Of a DNA stretch of 64,000 nt, positions 23,901 to 34,256 are shown in pieces (positions within the stretch are counted from its first letter, which is position 1; each line of letters opens with the position of its first letter). The stretch lies in assembly GCA_037903475.1 (NCBI GenBank), contig JBAJFG010000044.1:558001-622000 (forward strand), written 5' to 3'. The position numbers were made by a program, and so were the translations under genes. Origin of the DNA: Ancylostoma caninum (taxonomy: Eukaryota; Nematoda; Chromadorea; Rhabditida; Ancylostomatidae). Below the pieces are notes generated by a model, which was not told the DNA's origin, ran no database searches, and was given only the letters and a program-made list of their open reading frames with translations.

Positions 23901-26900
23901 TTGCTCCACTTCATGGCAACGCCCGACCTCACGTGGCAAAGCTTACCCGCCAAAAAATTGCCGAATTAGGTTGGGGGGATCTACCACGCTCTGCTTATTC
24001 TCCCGACTTGACCCCGTCTGAATACCACTTGCTCGGAGCCCTGAGGCTGCATCCACGAGAAAAGAAATTCGGTGATTGGACCAAGCCGAACAGTGCTCCA
24101 AGCTTCTCAGACTCGCAGCTACCAGAGTTCTTGAATTCTGGAGCTAACGCTTCAGCGAAGAGTTGGCCCTACCTCGTGGATCATGAAGGTAATTATTTTG
24201 TTGATTGATATCTATTCATAATGAACACTTTTTGAAAAAAGTATGAAAGGTGCAGGTGCAAGACTTTCAGACCAACCTAATGATATACAGTTTCATGTGG
24301 AAACATTCTCCGTGATGCTAACAAGAGAAGTACACGAATTTAAGCCGAGAGGAGACGTACATGGTTTGAAAGTGTCTAACGTAATGCCACGGGTTGTAAA
24401 TACTTGAATTCTGCTAAATGGTCTATAGAAGCTCACAATTCCACCACCAACCACTATCAAAAGTGACGCTTTTTGTAAGGTCACATGACAGGACAGTGCA
24501 AGTGTAAGGTGCAATTACATTGGAGCAGTTGACACAGTGTAGTTAAAGTATCTCGCAGAATCCCCCCAATTTTTCCACAGAGGATAACTCCAGACGCTAA
24601 TTCCCGCCACAGTTCCGAATCATCCTTATTCCATCACCGTGGTTGGAAATCATCCATGTTGGAATTCTGAACTTCTGTAGACCAATTAGCAGATTTAAGC
24701 TACAACCTGTAATATTACGGTAGACAAGCCTTCTAGCCATATATGTGTCGCCTTGATTGGCCGCTTAATTTCTTGCACTTCCCCTGTACGAATCGTAACG
24801 AGTATCCGTGGATGAAAAGAAACAAACCACATCCAAGTCCAGGAATTGCTACAGACGTACATCCACGTGCCATAGCTTCTCGAAATATGTTTCGGTAAGC
24901 ATCCTCAAGGTGAAAGATGTCAGGATGAACCACGAGGAAAACGTATTTCGCTTCCAACTACAATTAGAATTAACTGAAATGCAGAACAAACGGGTAGGAA
25001 AGTTGAACTTTGTGGTCCCATTTTGATAAAGTATTAAGAAGGGCACTTACGCAGGAAATATACAGCAACGAACTCAAGTTATAGCACAAAATAGGTCGAA
25101 CCTTAGTGTCTGACGTATCCACGATGAGTAATTCTCCTCTGCTCAGCCAGTTCGTCAGTTCTCCGCGAGCCTTCTCATAAGCAGCCTAAGATAATCAAAT
25201 GTTATTGAAATCCAAGGCAAGAAAGGCACGCATCCATTCTAACAAACATCATTGAAGTGGTCCAAAAGCTTTCTCCTACAATAAAGCTAACATGATTCAG
25301 GTTCCAATGTTCCAGCTTCACCCTCCCATACAATATCTCCAGACATCGCTGGTAGGCTGACGATATAGTTCACGTAGAGTATAGCACAGTGCGTCATCAC
25401 CGCTTTGGTGACCGACGCGGTCGAAAGGTACCGATGTCACAGACGCGAACATTAGCTCCCATGTCCGACCGTCTTTGAACCTCGGCATTATGACAGATTA
25501 TGCTTTGTGTATTTGTGTATTTTACAGATTATATAATAATGCATTATTATCATTCATTAATATTCTGATCGTTACTACCAACAATTATCGTCTATCCGAA
25601 AAGACGAGTCCGCCCACGCACGCGGGGATCGAGAAGCGGCGCGGTTGGGACGGATGCTGTTGGCTGCCACGTCGTCCACGTCATTGCCAAATCATTGATC
25701 AATATCATTAATATTCTGATCGTTACTACCAACAATTATCGTCTATCCGAAAAGACGAGTCCGCCCACGCACGCGGGGATCGAGAAGCGGCGCGGTTGGG
25801 ACGGATGCTGTTGGCTGCCACGTCGTCCACGTCATTGCCAAATCATCTTACTCTATATAAAGCGCAGACCCCCCCATCGCCGCGCGAGGGATGACAGGTC
25901 ACGCTGTCATTGATCCACTCGCCTCGCCCCACCTCTTTTGCCCGCCGCCACGGGCTCAATTGCGAAAATTGACACGCCCAATGACACGCCCATGTATATG
26001 TATGTGTACAACATGGAAATCTTCAATTAGGACGTCCAATTTGCAACGAAAACGGAATATCTTTGATCTTTAAAGCAGAATAGGAGAAGAAATGATGAAG
26101 CGAGTGTGATTTCGCAATCAGAAACGTGAATCATCCAAATACAGCAGAGTTGTACGGAAATTTTCACCGCTACCCTTCTAAAGCATTAAGTAGTAATAGC
26201 AATTAGAAATTAACGGTCAGGGGAACGAATGGTGCACTCTATGAGCTTAATATTGCGCTTACAAAGTAGGAATAGAACGTTTACGCACTTTTTTCCTGTT
26301 ACAACCTGATCGTGCCCGAACCATAACGATTTGGACTTCCAGCGCTATCACAAATGGAAAAGACTTGACCACGTGAGGATCTGTGTTTCTACTCATAAAA
26401 CGCACCATGTAGGAGCTCTTTATATTGAACGTAATAAGAGTTAACCTCCAAACCGTTTAGGAGCTATGCAGTTTCGCAGAAAATCACTGTCATCCGCGAA
26501 GCGCGGCGAAGCTGCGCTTCGTGTGGATGACAGTGATTTTCTTGAGTTTACCTAGCCCTGAGGTAACGTGGCACACGGGTCCGAGTCAGAGCGCCGCGAA
26601 GCGGCGCTCTGGCTCGGGGTTCCTTTTTTTCAGAGTTTACCTAGCCCTGAGGTAACGTGGCACACGGGTCCGAGTCAGAGCGCCGCGAAGCGGCGCTCTG
26701 GCTCGGGGTTCCTTTTTTTCAGAGTTTACCTAGCCCTGAGGTAACGTGGCACACGGGTCCGAGTCAGAGCGCCGCGAAGCGGCGCTCTGGCTCGGGGTTC
26801 CTTTTTTTCAGAGTTTACCTAGCCCTGAGGTAACGTGGCACACGGGTCCGAGTCAGAGCGCCGCGAAGCGGCGCTCTGGCTCGGGGTTCCTTTTTTTCAG

Positions 26901-29900
26901 AGTTTACCTAGCCCTGAGGTAACGTGGCACACGGGTCCGAGTCAGAGCGCCGCGAAGCGGCGCTCTGGCTCGGTTGATCAATACCATGAAGATAACGATG
27001 AAACGTGATACGCAGATCAGGGATGATGACGTGGAGCGCTGGCAAACGTGGCGGCTTCTCGATCCCCGCGTGCGTGGGCGGACTCGTCGTTTCGGACAGA
27101 CTATATTCATACAATCAATCAGTACCAGTGGCGGACGCAGGGGGGGGCGCGCCCCCCCCGAGAATGGGTCGCCAAATTTTCGAAATTACTTTACAATACA
27201 AATAAAAATCTTGTGTTAGTTTATTTTTAATTGTTTATTTTTATTATTATTTTTAATATATTTTTTATTTATTGTTTATTATTATAATTAATATTATTAT
27301 TAATTTTATTTTCCGTCTGGGTCCCCAAAACGGCGGAGACCCCACTTTTCTTCCCACGCCCCCCCTCCCGCCCACTTTCTGCGTCCGCCACTGATCAGTA
27401 CCTAAAAACACCAATAAAATTGATAATTTAAGAAAATCCATTGTAGGATCCATTAAAATTGTGGAATTATAGTGTAATTTGACCTGTATTTTACAAACAT
27501 GTATAAAATAAATTTATTACTAGTATTTTTCGTGCATTTTTTGATGATTTTTTATTTTTACAGATACAGTAAGCATACCGTAACCCGAAGCGAATTTGGC
27601 TATACAGTACAAAATGGTGGTCATATTCGGATTGGTGAGTGAAATAACCCCCCCATACAAATTCCCAGGAGATTTCGATGTCGGGATCCCCATTTTTGAC
27701 GTAGGACCCACCAGTGGGTCCCTTGGTCTGTGGTGGTCGCCAAGGTGGGACTATTGTCGTCAACGTGTTACACGCCGTTCACCGCGCACTCGGTATCGCA
27801 CCGCTTGAAGTCATGCGTTTCACGTACTCCCACATCATTTCCGGGGCCGTTTTAACATGTCAGGTAGCTATTAAGCACTGGGACCAACAAGCTAGAACGT
27901 GGAGGACTTGTAAAAGGCATCTCTGCACTCTCCACGTAGGATTTCACCCGTATCAAGTCGTTTCTGAACCGCCTATGAATCATCGTTATCACATCGCGCA
28001 TCCATTTCCACCAATTCTTCGACAAATGCAAGTGGTGGGCTCGGTTTGGAAGTGATTCAAGGTAATGTAACGTGGCAATCGATACGTACCTTTCCCACAT
28101 CTCTTGTATCGCGTTTCATTTTCGTACATTTTGAACTGACGAAGTCTCGAGACCCTCAGATTCTTCATGGGCCTTAATTTTTATCTGTATCGTAATTGCC
28201 GAAGCGCATTTCCTTTTACTAGACCACGGTATTCTATCTTTTAGAATTACGATGAACGAACAAAATAACCAGCGAACAAAATGAGTCGAGCAAACTCAAC
28301 GTACAGCTGAGGTACAAAGGCCTCTGTTCCAGCTATCCATATCTTACATGGAGTACAATATCTTGCGTTGCAGTTTTCTTGGAACATCTAGTCCGACAGC
28401 TGGTGTACTACTGAATTAGCTCAGGAACGACCCACAAAGAATCAGTAGATGTCAAAACCGATGGCATCCGAGTGACGGCGACACAAAGTGCTACAATGTG
28501 GAGTATATCGGTAAGTTTACAAGAGTTCAAACTGGACAGTTTCCATGTTCTCTCGTAAAATCTGGGCATGATGTATTGTACTTGTCTTTTCTTTTGTCCC
28601 TCACAGATTGTTGAATTTAACTGTAGTTGGAACGTTAGGCCAAAAAACGTAGCTCAGTTAAAAGTGTGTGAGGCACAGAAGAAAAGACAAGTTACAAAAC
28701 TGGACAGTGTTTGAGTCCCAACGCCAGTTTAATCTCAAATGTGATGGTTTTCACTAAACCGTTTTTAAAAAGGAGTCATACAATTCGAATAGGCGTGACT
28801 TCAAACCTTTATCTGAGGCTTTATCACTATATAAGAGTATTGATCGCGAGTATTCACTGTTTGTCGCGGTTATATATAACAGAACACATGCACAAAAAGG
28901 TTGTATCTACAGTGAGCGTCGACGGCAGTGCGTTTTTCACAGATTTGGGATGTACGCAGAATGACCGCAGAATGCCGCTCGCGCTTGAATCAGGGGGGGA
29001 GGGGTGTAAGGTGAGTCAGTTCTCTGAGTTGACAGGGTGCGTTGCACTAGGCGACAACGGGAGGCGTGTCTCGGACGAGATCTGCAAAACTCTGTCATCT
29101 CTGCACTCTGCAGAGTGGCAGTAAGCGCTCGCTCGGATGGCTCTCGCACCTTTAATTACTGGTACATTAGAGGTGTCTAGGTCGACGTCAGGAATATTGA
29201 GGTTAAACGCTCGTATATCGATCATCTCCTTTGCGCGGTTTTTTAGCAAAAAAGCGAGAAAATGCTCGTCAGGGAATTGGGTACAGTATTCAACTTTGCA
29301 ATTAGGGAAGAGCCAATACGGAGGATAATCATCTACCCACAAAGTTATTTGCTTTTTCTTTCTTTTCGAACCCGTGATGGAATAGTTCTACATATATGTG
29401 AGCAGCATTTCTACCGATGTTAGACATAAATGAAAAGAAGTAGAAGTTATTGTTAGAGAAGTTGAAAAGTCTCCATTTCTTCATTTCGTACCTGACTTTA
29501 GTATAAGAGCAGTGCAGAACAGTGCTCTTTCAGAACTAAAACACGTATTGCTGCCCTTCCTGTATTAAACACATCGGTATGAACCTCAAATGTTAACATT
29601 TTCAACCGAATTTTTACATCCCGGACTTTCGGGATAATGCATAATGCATACAGAGAATGTAGTATGCTCTGCCACTCCGCTAAATCCGTACGTAAAGTGA
29701 CTTTTTAAAAATTTCCTAAAACGTGGACAACTGAACTGAAATTGATGTTGCCAATCAATCCATAGGTCGCTTTCATTTCCTGATTTGGATGAGAGGTCCT
29801 GCATATGATCGCTATATAGCCCAGACTTGACACAATTAGAATGCTCTTTGTTCCAATATGACACATTTCTTGGAAAAGAAAAAGCTTCAAAACATCGAGA

Positions 29901-31868
29901 AAGCCAAAATTTGTGTGGGCCGCTATTCCGACACACTGCGTACCGAAAAACGCATATGATCCTTGACTGAGGGATGAAGAAGGACTGTCGAATGAGGAAA
30001 AGAGTACCTCTTTGACTAAACTGCTGATTTTATTTTACTTTTGTAGAGGTTTGGTTCATCGAAACGGTCATTTATATTTTCTAAACCTTTCGAAAAATCA
30101 AAGTTTGGATTTAATTCTGGAATTTCTGCGTAGAGATAAAGTGATGAAATATGCGCACAGCCATTTGCATGATTGCTAAATTTAACTTTTGACTTATTTT
30201 TCCCTGCCTCTCACTTAAATGAGTTATTTCCACTACTTTTTAATAACACTATTTTGCCAAGGTAGCCGTAGAACTAGTAGGAGTACGCTGAATTTGCTAT
30301 ACTCAGTATGACCCTGTCGATGGTGGCAACACCTGAGGACGTATCACATTCCCAGGGTCAGGTTGGCATGCATCGACACGAGCTGGCAGGATGCCAGCAA
30401 CGCCTGCGTCTATGCTGCTGCTATGGAGGTATCTCGTACGGGAACGCCCCCCTTTGTCGCCTAGTGCTTGCCGCCCGAGTTGACATCCGCGACTCTAGCG
30501 TGGACGGCGCTACCGCGCCGCAGTCTTCCAGAGTTTGCGAGAAACGCACCTTCTTCAACGCCCACTGTACAAGTAGCCCAAACTGCAAAAGTTTTAAATG
30601 GAACCAGGATAGCTCTCAAGGTGAGGAACCATGGATGTGGAACAAATCCAAGTCTCAAAAAATTAACAACACGGTAGTGATTGTATTAGGGTGGTAAGAA
30701 AGTCTTGAGCCGATTTTTACAAAAGTTCCAGCACTTTTGCTTATTGGTGGGTATCCATGACCTACCACGTGCCTTTTGTAGACAAACTTGGGGCTTCTCC
30801 ATAATAGGCATATATGGCCAAATTGCCTTCCTCAACTTCAATTACGACGTCAGTTCCACGAGAGGTCCCCCTGGCCAAGATCACTTTTTCCTGCTCTGTC
30901 CACATCGAAAGGAGTTTCTAGAATACCTAATTATTGGAGATGAGAGTGGGGTCCTCTACGATTTTAAAACGCACCGTGCCATGTGGTTCCGTCAAGGAGA
31001 AGATCGGCCAGATCGCACCCCCACCCAAACATCTGTCTCCTTTGCTACTTCTGGAATTCGGTAGAAATATTGTATTATGAGGGGCTCCCGCACACACAGT
31101 CACCGGTAACACATACGCCAATCAGCTCCAGAGAGCCGCGGATGCTGTTTGAGAAAAACGGTCGAAACGAGTTTCTTGTACACCTACGCCATGATGAGGG
31201 TAGGCCCCAAATAGCTAAAGAGACCGGTGAAAAATTGGCGGAGCTGGGCTGGGTTACGTTTTCTCACTCACCCTATTCTCCTGACGTTGCCCCTTCCGAC
31301 TACCACTTATTTTGCTCTTTCAAGGCATTTCAAGTCAGGAAAAAATCCGCCAAAGTTGACCATGTTGGAAGGGAGGTCAGCGATTTCTTTGGCTCCCAGT
31401 CTTCCCATTCCTGGGAAAAGGGGACCGCTGACCTGCCCATTAGGTGGGACACTGCAGTGACTAACTATGGCTATTATATTGTTGAGCAAATTCCACTTTG
31501 TGCTGAGTAATAAAATAAAGCACAAGAAAGTCTAAAACGGCTCAAGGCTTTCTTACCACCCTAATACATGGAAGTGGGAACACCTTTTTAATATGAGTCG
31601 AGTAAAACAGTCAAAGAGTCAAAAGTAACCAATGAAATTATTAATGTAATGGAAAGGATTTACGATAAAAGAGCTGTGAAATTAATTAAACTAATCAAAA
31701 CAGAGGAAGAAGTCATATGTAAAATATGAACATTAGGATGTACTGCCATACCTTATATGCCTTTGTTCCTCCGGCCTTTGTAAGGGCATTATAGACGGCA
31801 CCAGAATGTTGTAACGTGCTTCCAACAGTCACACATATAACGTCCACTTTTTCTTCGGCAATATTACC
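17913..31868 (-). CDS. Macro domain-RING-Deltex (DTX3L/PARP9-like) E3 ubiquitin ligase, 5' end missing
   Basis: Exons in coding order: 31868-31752, 25185-25102, 24957-24828, 22864-22776, 22723-22654, 22590-22517, 22312-22211, 22156-22027, 20930-20869, 20816-20736, 19112-19065, 18204-18116, 18012-17913 (TGA). All have GT/AG ends and join in phase: 1176 nt, 391 residues plus stop. Residues 1-163 form a macro domain ([25 protein letters not shown], then VAIPGLGCG for the ADP-ribose loop). Residues 194-237 are a RING-H2 ([19 protein letters not shown]). Residues 238-391 are the Deltex C-terminal domain ([45 protein letters not shown]). In this family RING-DTC ligates ubiquitin and can act on ADP-ribosylated ubiquitin, while macro domains bind ADP-ribose. 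The first exon found lacks a start and the macro domain lacks its first strand, so upstream exons are missing. The KYGYPDP tyrosine is DTX3L-like; other Deltex proteins have His there. Confidence 0.88.
19333..19745. mobile_element. MITE with inverted GTCCGCCCACGCACGCGGGGATCGAG ends (intronic)
   Basis: The left end CTATCCGAAACTACGGGTCCGCCCACGCACGCGGGGATCGAGAGGCGGCG is mirrored at the right end by CAGCTTCTCGATCCCCGCGTGCGTGGGCAGAC (about 19697-19732). A second inverted pair, GCTGCCAACTAATTTGTCC / GGACAAATTAGTTGGCAGC, lies inside, so the element is a nested fold-back. Related pieces are at 25591-25858 and 26975-27105. It lies in the macro-RING-DTC intron between the exons at 19112 and 20736. Confidence 0.8.
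19764..20398. mobile_element. DNA element with about 38-bp terminal inverted repeats (intronic)
   Basis: TCAGGCATTCGGGCGCGAGTCCCGCCTGACAAAA at the left end is the reverse complement, with one mismatch, of TTTTGTCAGGCGGGACTCGCGCCCGAATGTCTGA at the right end. The interior repeats GCGGGACAAAATC-type motifs and is GC-rich compared with the host intron. No transposase motif is visible. The target duplication is not clear. Confidence 0.82.
20420..20700 (-). repeat. Dispersed repeat shared with 27700-28000 (inverted)
   Basis: Sequence around 20456-20640 on the minus strand matches 27740-27930 on the plus strand: ATTCACCGCCCACTCGGTATCGC and its neighbours, the ACGTACTTCCACATCATTTCCGGGG block, and the CAGGTAGCTAAAAACCACTGGGAACAACAAGCTAGAACGT-like segment. 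Some frames stay open through both copies but contain no domain I recognise. It is probably a fragment of an unclassified mobile element. Confidence 0.65.
21009..21900. mobile_element. mariner-like element (GGAATAAGTTCGTGC family), intronic copy
   Basis: The left end GGGTCGAGGAATAAGTTCGTGC is matched in inverse orientation by GCACGAACTTATTCCTCAACCC at 21878-21898. A related, 3'-truncated copy starts at 31961. Frames inside retain mariner-like fragments (such as the [13 protein letters not shown] region on the minus strand) but are interrupted, so the copy is dead. It lies between the exons at 20930 and 22027 of the macro-RING-DTC gene. Confidence 0.8.
23377..24280 (+). mobile_element. mariner-like element (TTAGGTTGGTCCGAAAGTTTTGCACC ends), intronic
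   Basis: The left end TTAGGTTGGTCCGAAAGTTTTGCACC and right end GGTGCAAGACTTTCAGACCAACCTAA are terminal inverted repeats 904 bp apart; the left flank is TA. The plus strand retains a decayed mariner transposase including [20 protein letters not shown] and [16 protein letters not shown], the second and third catalytic-aspartate regions of the D,D34D family. Upstream parts are frameshifted. It is inactive and lies in an intron of the minus-strand host gene. Confidence 0.88.
25557..25858. repeat. Two tandem 151-bp units of the GTCCGCCCACGCACGCGG MITE family
   Basis: The block from ATTAATATTCTGATCGTTACTACC through CGTCCACGTCATTGCCAAATCAT occurs twice with a 151-bp offset and almost no divergence. 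Each copy contains GTCCGCCCACGCACGCGGGGATCGAGAAGCGGCG, the arm of the MITE at 19333-19745. This looks like a recent tandem duplication of a half-element. Confidence 0.85.
26478..26975. repeat. Five-unit 89-bp tandem array, each unit a 10-bp-stem GCGAAGC hairpin
   Basis: GAGTTTACCTAGCCCTGAGG starts units at 26544, 26633, 26722, 26811 and 26900, exactly 89 bp apart and essentially identical. Every unit contains AGAGCGCCGC-GAA-GCGGCGCTCT, a perfect 10-bp stem with a GAA loop, centred on GCGAAGC, a sequence known to form an exceptionally stable DNA mini-hairpin. A related hairpin (CGAAGCGCGGCGAAGCTGCGCTTCG) lies just before the array at about 26497. The array ends where an inverted arm of the 19333-19745 MITE family begins (about 26975). 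It is within the 6.6-kb intron between exons 31752 and 25185. Confidence 0.93.
26975..27105. repeat. Inverted half of the GTCCGCCCACGCACGCGG MITE family
   Basis: GTTGATCAATACCATGAAGAT through GATGAAACGTGATACGCAGATCAGGGATGA to TTCTCGATCCCCGCGTGCGTGGGCGGAC matches the right arm of the element at 19333-19745. No matching left arm is adjacent, so it is a solo arm. Confidence 0.7.
27128..27394. mobile_element. hAT-type MITE, CAGTGGCGGACGCAG family, copy 2, 8-bp target duplication
   Basis: Inverted relative to copy 1 at 14466-14741 and highly similar throughout. Perfect 15-bp terminal inverted repeats (CAGTGGCGGACGCAG / CTGCGTCCGCCACTG) are flanked by ATCAGTAC on both sides, an exact 8-bp target duplication supporting hAT-type mobilisation. 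The G/C homopolymer runs next to one tip are shorter than in copy 1. Confidence 0.9.
27700..28085 (+). repeat. Dispersed repeat shared with 20420-20700
   Basis: Plus-strand relative of the repeat in the other intron, including GTTACACGCCGTTCACCGCGCACTCGGTATCGCACC and CATTTCCGGGGCCGTTTTAACATGTCAGGTAGC. It extends further right here (to about 28085), so the family is longer than the 20.4-kb fragment. No domain recognised. Confidence 0.6.
28090..28908. other. Intronic sequence, nothing recognised
   Basis: Lies inside the long intron of the macro-RING-DTC gene. I found no further exon in phase on the minus strand and no complete repeat. Confidence 0.4.
28909..30573. mobile_element. Possible long element with TACAGTGAGCGTCGACGG ends
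   Basis: The left end TACAGTGAGCGTCGACGGCAGTGCGTTT (28909) and right end AAACGCACCTTCTTCAACGCCCACTGTA (about 30547-30573) are imperfect inverted repeats of the tips of the short MITE at 35127-35396. The 1.66 kb between could be one element, or two solo ends around ordinary intron. No transposase was seen. Confidence 0.4.
30686..31564 (+). mobile_element. mariner-like element with TA target duplication (intronic)
   Basis: Terminal inverted repeats TTAGGGTGGTAAGAAAGTCTTGAGCCG and CGGCTCAAGGCTTTCTTACCACCCTAA are flanked by TA (30684-30685 and 31565-31566). The 879-bp interior carries a decayed transposase with [20 protein letters not shown] followed by YHLFCS and a C-terminal [12 protein letters not shown] region. 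It lacks a continuous ORF. It is the best-preserved relative of the copy at 10445-11201. Confidence 0.9.
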
Positions 31869-31960
31869 CTGCAATTACAAGTATAATAGACTGTACATAT
31901 CAATCAAGTGACTGGAGAAGACTGAAAGCAGTGTCAGTCTAACCGTATTCAAGCTACATA

Positions 31961-32800
31961 TTGGGTTGGGGAATAAGTTCGTGCGGTTTTCTTTTCAATT
32001 TGTTTTTTAACGGTGATCTGAACTTTGCTTGATTTGTCGTCATGTCCGATTCTGTAGCTCTTGATGCGCTCTTTACCGGTAGCACAACTGCGTTTCTCAA
32101 TTGTCGTTTCACCTTGTTTTCTACCACATGGATTTCTACCACATTTTGTTTTCTACCACATTTTGGTCGACCCTCCGAGTCGACCAAAATGAACCTCCCC
32201 GCAACCGAGTACCGTTCGATTCCAATCGTGTAACAAATATGGCTCAAGTGGCTAGAGGTATCAATGACGTTTAAGAGGAACCCTTACTGTTGCAAGGACA
32301 GCAGAGAAGTGGTGTGTCCGCTTTAAACAGGGCAACTTTGGCTTCGACGTTGCTTCTCGTTCTGGACGCCTAGTATGTGAGACACAGAGGCGATTATCCG
32401 CTAAGGTCGCTCAAAATGTATGACACAGTCCCTACCTATGCTAACTCTTAACAATATAAAGTATAGGTGACGCGGAACCCTAAAATGCTCGATATGAAGT
32501 GATCGTCCACATTGAGTATGCTCGATTTGTCTGCGCAAATTCCACCAAAACGACAAGTGAGATGCTCCAGTGTGGGGGATTTCCATCACTGCCCTCTCTG
32601 CAGGTCTGGTACAGTTATATGCCACCTATTTGGCCAAATTTTTTTTTTCATTCACTTCATGAACTGTGATCCAAGAGTCGCGGTTGCGGGCTACAAATTG
32701 AGTCGTCTCAAACAACGCAATTTTTTGTAGACATGGAGTAGAGGAGCTGCTCAGTTTCTGGCTGCATTATTTGCAATAGGAGCACCTCCATTCTACTTGT
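31961..32800 (+). mobile_element. mariner-like element, 3'-truncated (GGAATAAGTTCGTGC family)
   Basis: The left tip TTGGGTTGGGGAATAAGTTCGTGCGG directly follows TA. The body is colinear with 21009-21850, including the shared GACATGGAG...GCTG segment near 32740. Similarity stops near 32795, where another repeat (AAAGGCAGCGTCCCACCTCAAGATC) begins, so the right inverted repeat is missing. No open transposase frame. Confidence 0.75.
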
Positions 32801-32964
32801 TAAAGGCAGCGTCCCACCTCAAGATCGTTTTTGAGATTTCGAAGTTAAAAGAATTTCCATGAGCTGGCGATCACAATGGTATACATGACTCAAGACTACA
32901 TGCAAGACAGTTGAAAAACCCCATTTCCGAGCCCCAATTTCCAAGAAGCCTTTGGGCGAAGCTG

Positions 32965-33275
32965 AGTAAGTTTCCGAATAATTCACTACAGGAAGCGCAC
33001 CTCCTGAGGAAATTGGTCAGAGTTCCTCATCAACTCCGTAATGGAATAGAAACTGCGCTCCATTTGCGGCGAGCAAGGGAATACGTTGGGCGGAATCCCT
33101 GCAATCCCGCATCGGCTCCGGAGATAAGGCGGAATTGCAGAGTTTCCGGACCGTGAACTCCTTTGCTTGTCATACATGGAAGACAGTTCCTATTCTGTTA
33201 TGGAGTTGATGAGGAACTCTCACGAGGAATATGAATTTCTTCAGGATGTGCGACTCCTGGAGTGAATTATTCGGA
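32965..33275. repeat. Fold-back repeat with about 100-bp arms
   Basis: The left arm (TTTCCGAATAATTCACTACAGGAAGCGCACCTCCTGAGGAAATT...GTTCCTCATCAACTCCGTAAT) pairs with the right arm (TTATGGAGTTGATGAGGAACTCTCACGAGG...GTGCGACTCCTGGAGTGAATTATTCGGAAAA). A diverged half occurs at 45138-45235. No coding content. Confidence 0.78.
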
Positions 33276-33311
33276 AAATTATTTAGCTCCGCCCAAAGGC
33301 TCCTTCATTTA

Positions 33312-33580
33312 CAGTGGACGTCAATTTCGGTGGCCCATCCGCGGCCTCAAGAAGCACGCCGCGCAACCGCGCCGCACGCGTCGTAAACGATATTTTCTGC
33401 TGCTATTATGCTATATATAGAGCTTTTCTGCCCAATTTTGAGGATTTTTGACTAAATCGGGAAGAAAGCGACTAAAAATAGCATTACAGCACCAGACGAC
33501 GTCGATCCCGGCGCACGCGGCGCGGTTGCGCTGCGTCCTTCTCGAGGCCGCAGATGGGCCACCGCCATTGCCGTCCACTG
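33312..33580. mobile_element. TA-flanked MITE with about 70-bp inverted ends
   Basis: CAGTGGACGTCAATTTCGGTGGCCCATCCGCGGCCTC at the left is mirrored by GAGGCCGCAGATGGGCCACCGCCATTGCCGTCCACTG at the right, and the pairing continues through the CGCGCAACCGCGCCGC block. TA flanks both ends (33310-33311 and 33581-33582). Size 269 bp with an AT-rich centre. A Tc1/mariner-type mobiliser is inferred from the TA duplication. Confidence 0.88.
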
Positions 33581-33961
33581 TACATACCCATTCAGCCGTT
33601 ATCATTTGCAGCTGGTTTAATTCTTGAGAAAACATGTAGATAAATGATAGGGCAGCCAGTCAGAGTTGTCCAAACGGCATTTCTCATTGCGAGATTTGCG
33701 ATCATGATTATAGTCTGTTTCGCCAGCGATGACAGTTGAGTATTCGTGCGCAGGGTCTGTTTTTCTCTCTCACCCTCTCCACTCTCTGCGCACTTTCTAG
33801 CCCTCCTCTTCTCTGCGGCGTTTCCCCGACTATCTTCCCCCGTGGAACAGACTATAACGTTCCCTATATCTAGGCAGACCCACGAGAATTTTTAATGATG
33901 GAAACGAGTATAAGCAAATCACTTTCTCTAGCGCATTATCTCCCCATATCAGCTTTCCGAT

Positions 33962-34256
33962 TTCCGTTGACTGGGCGCGTGTGGCGCAGTGGTAAGAGGC
34001 TCGCTGCGCACGCACACGATCGATGGTTCGATCGCGCCCGAGGCCAACCAAGCCTTCCATCCTCCGGGGTCGGTAAATTGGTACCAGAGGAGTCTGGGAG
34101 GATGAAGCACTGACTTGGTACATCGGGTGCCCCCCGCAAGTCATTGTACAGGGCACATACGCATTCAACGCATTTACGATGCTCAGGTGAAGTCGAATGG
34201 GTGGCGCATCCCTCGTGACGGGATTGATTAACGCCGACCACTTTATCCTTTTTATT
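33962..34256 (+). mobile_element. tRNA-derived SINE with 11-bp target duplication
   Basis: The head GGGCGCGTGTGGCGCAGTGGTAAGAGG (from 33973) contains a good A box (TGGCGCAGTGG, 33982-33992) and a B box (GGTTCGATCGC, 34025-34035). GGGCGCG pairs with CGCGCCC as a 7-bp acceptor-like stem. A unique body of about 215 bp follows, and the whole unit is flanked by AGCTTTCCGAT on both sides (33951-33961 and 34257-34267). The T arm is imperfect, so I call a Pol III-type SINE and not a functional tRNA. Confidence 0.85.

Noticed and set aside
26478..26975. CRISPR-like direct-repeat array
   Set aside because: Units are contiguous with no unique spacers, contain eukaryotic-style hairpins, and lie in a nematode intron.
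33973..34045. Functional tRNA gene
   Set aside because: Acceptor-like stem and A/B boxes are present, but the T arm does not fit the standard spacing and the unit continues into a SINE body with target duplication.
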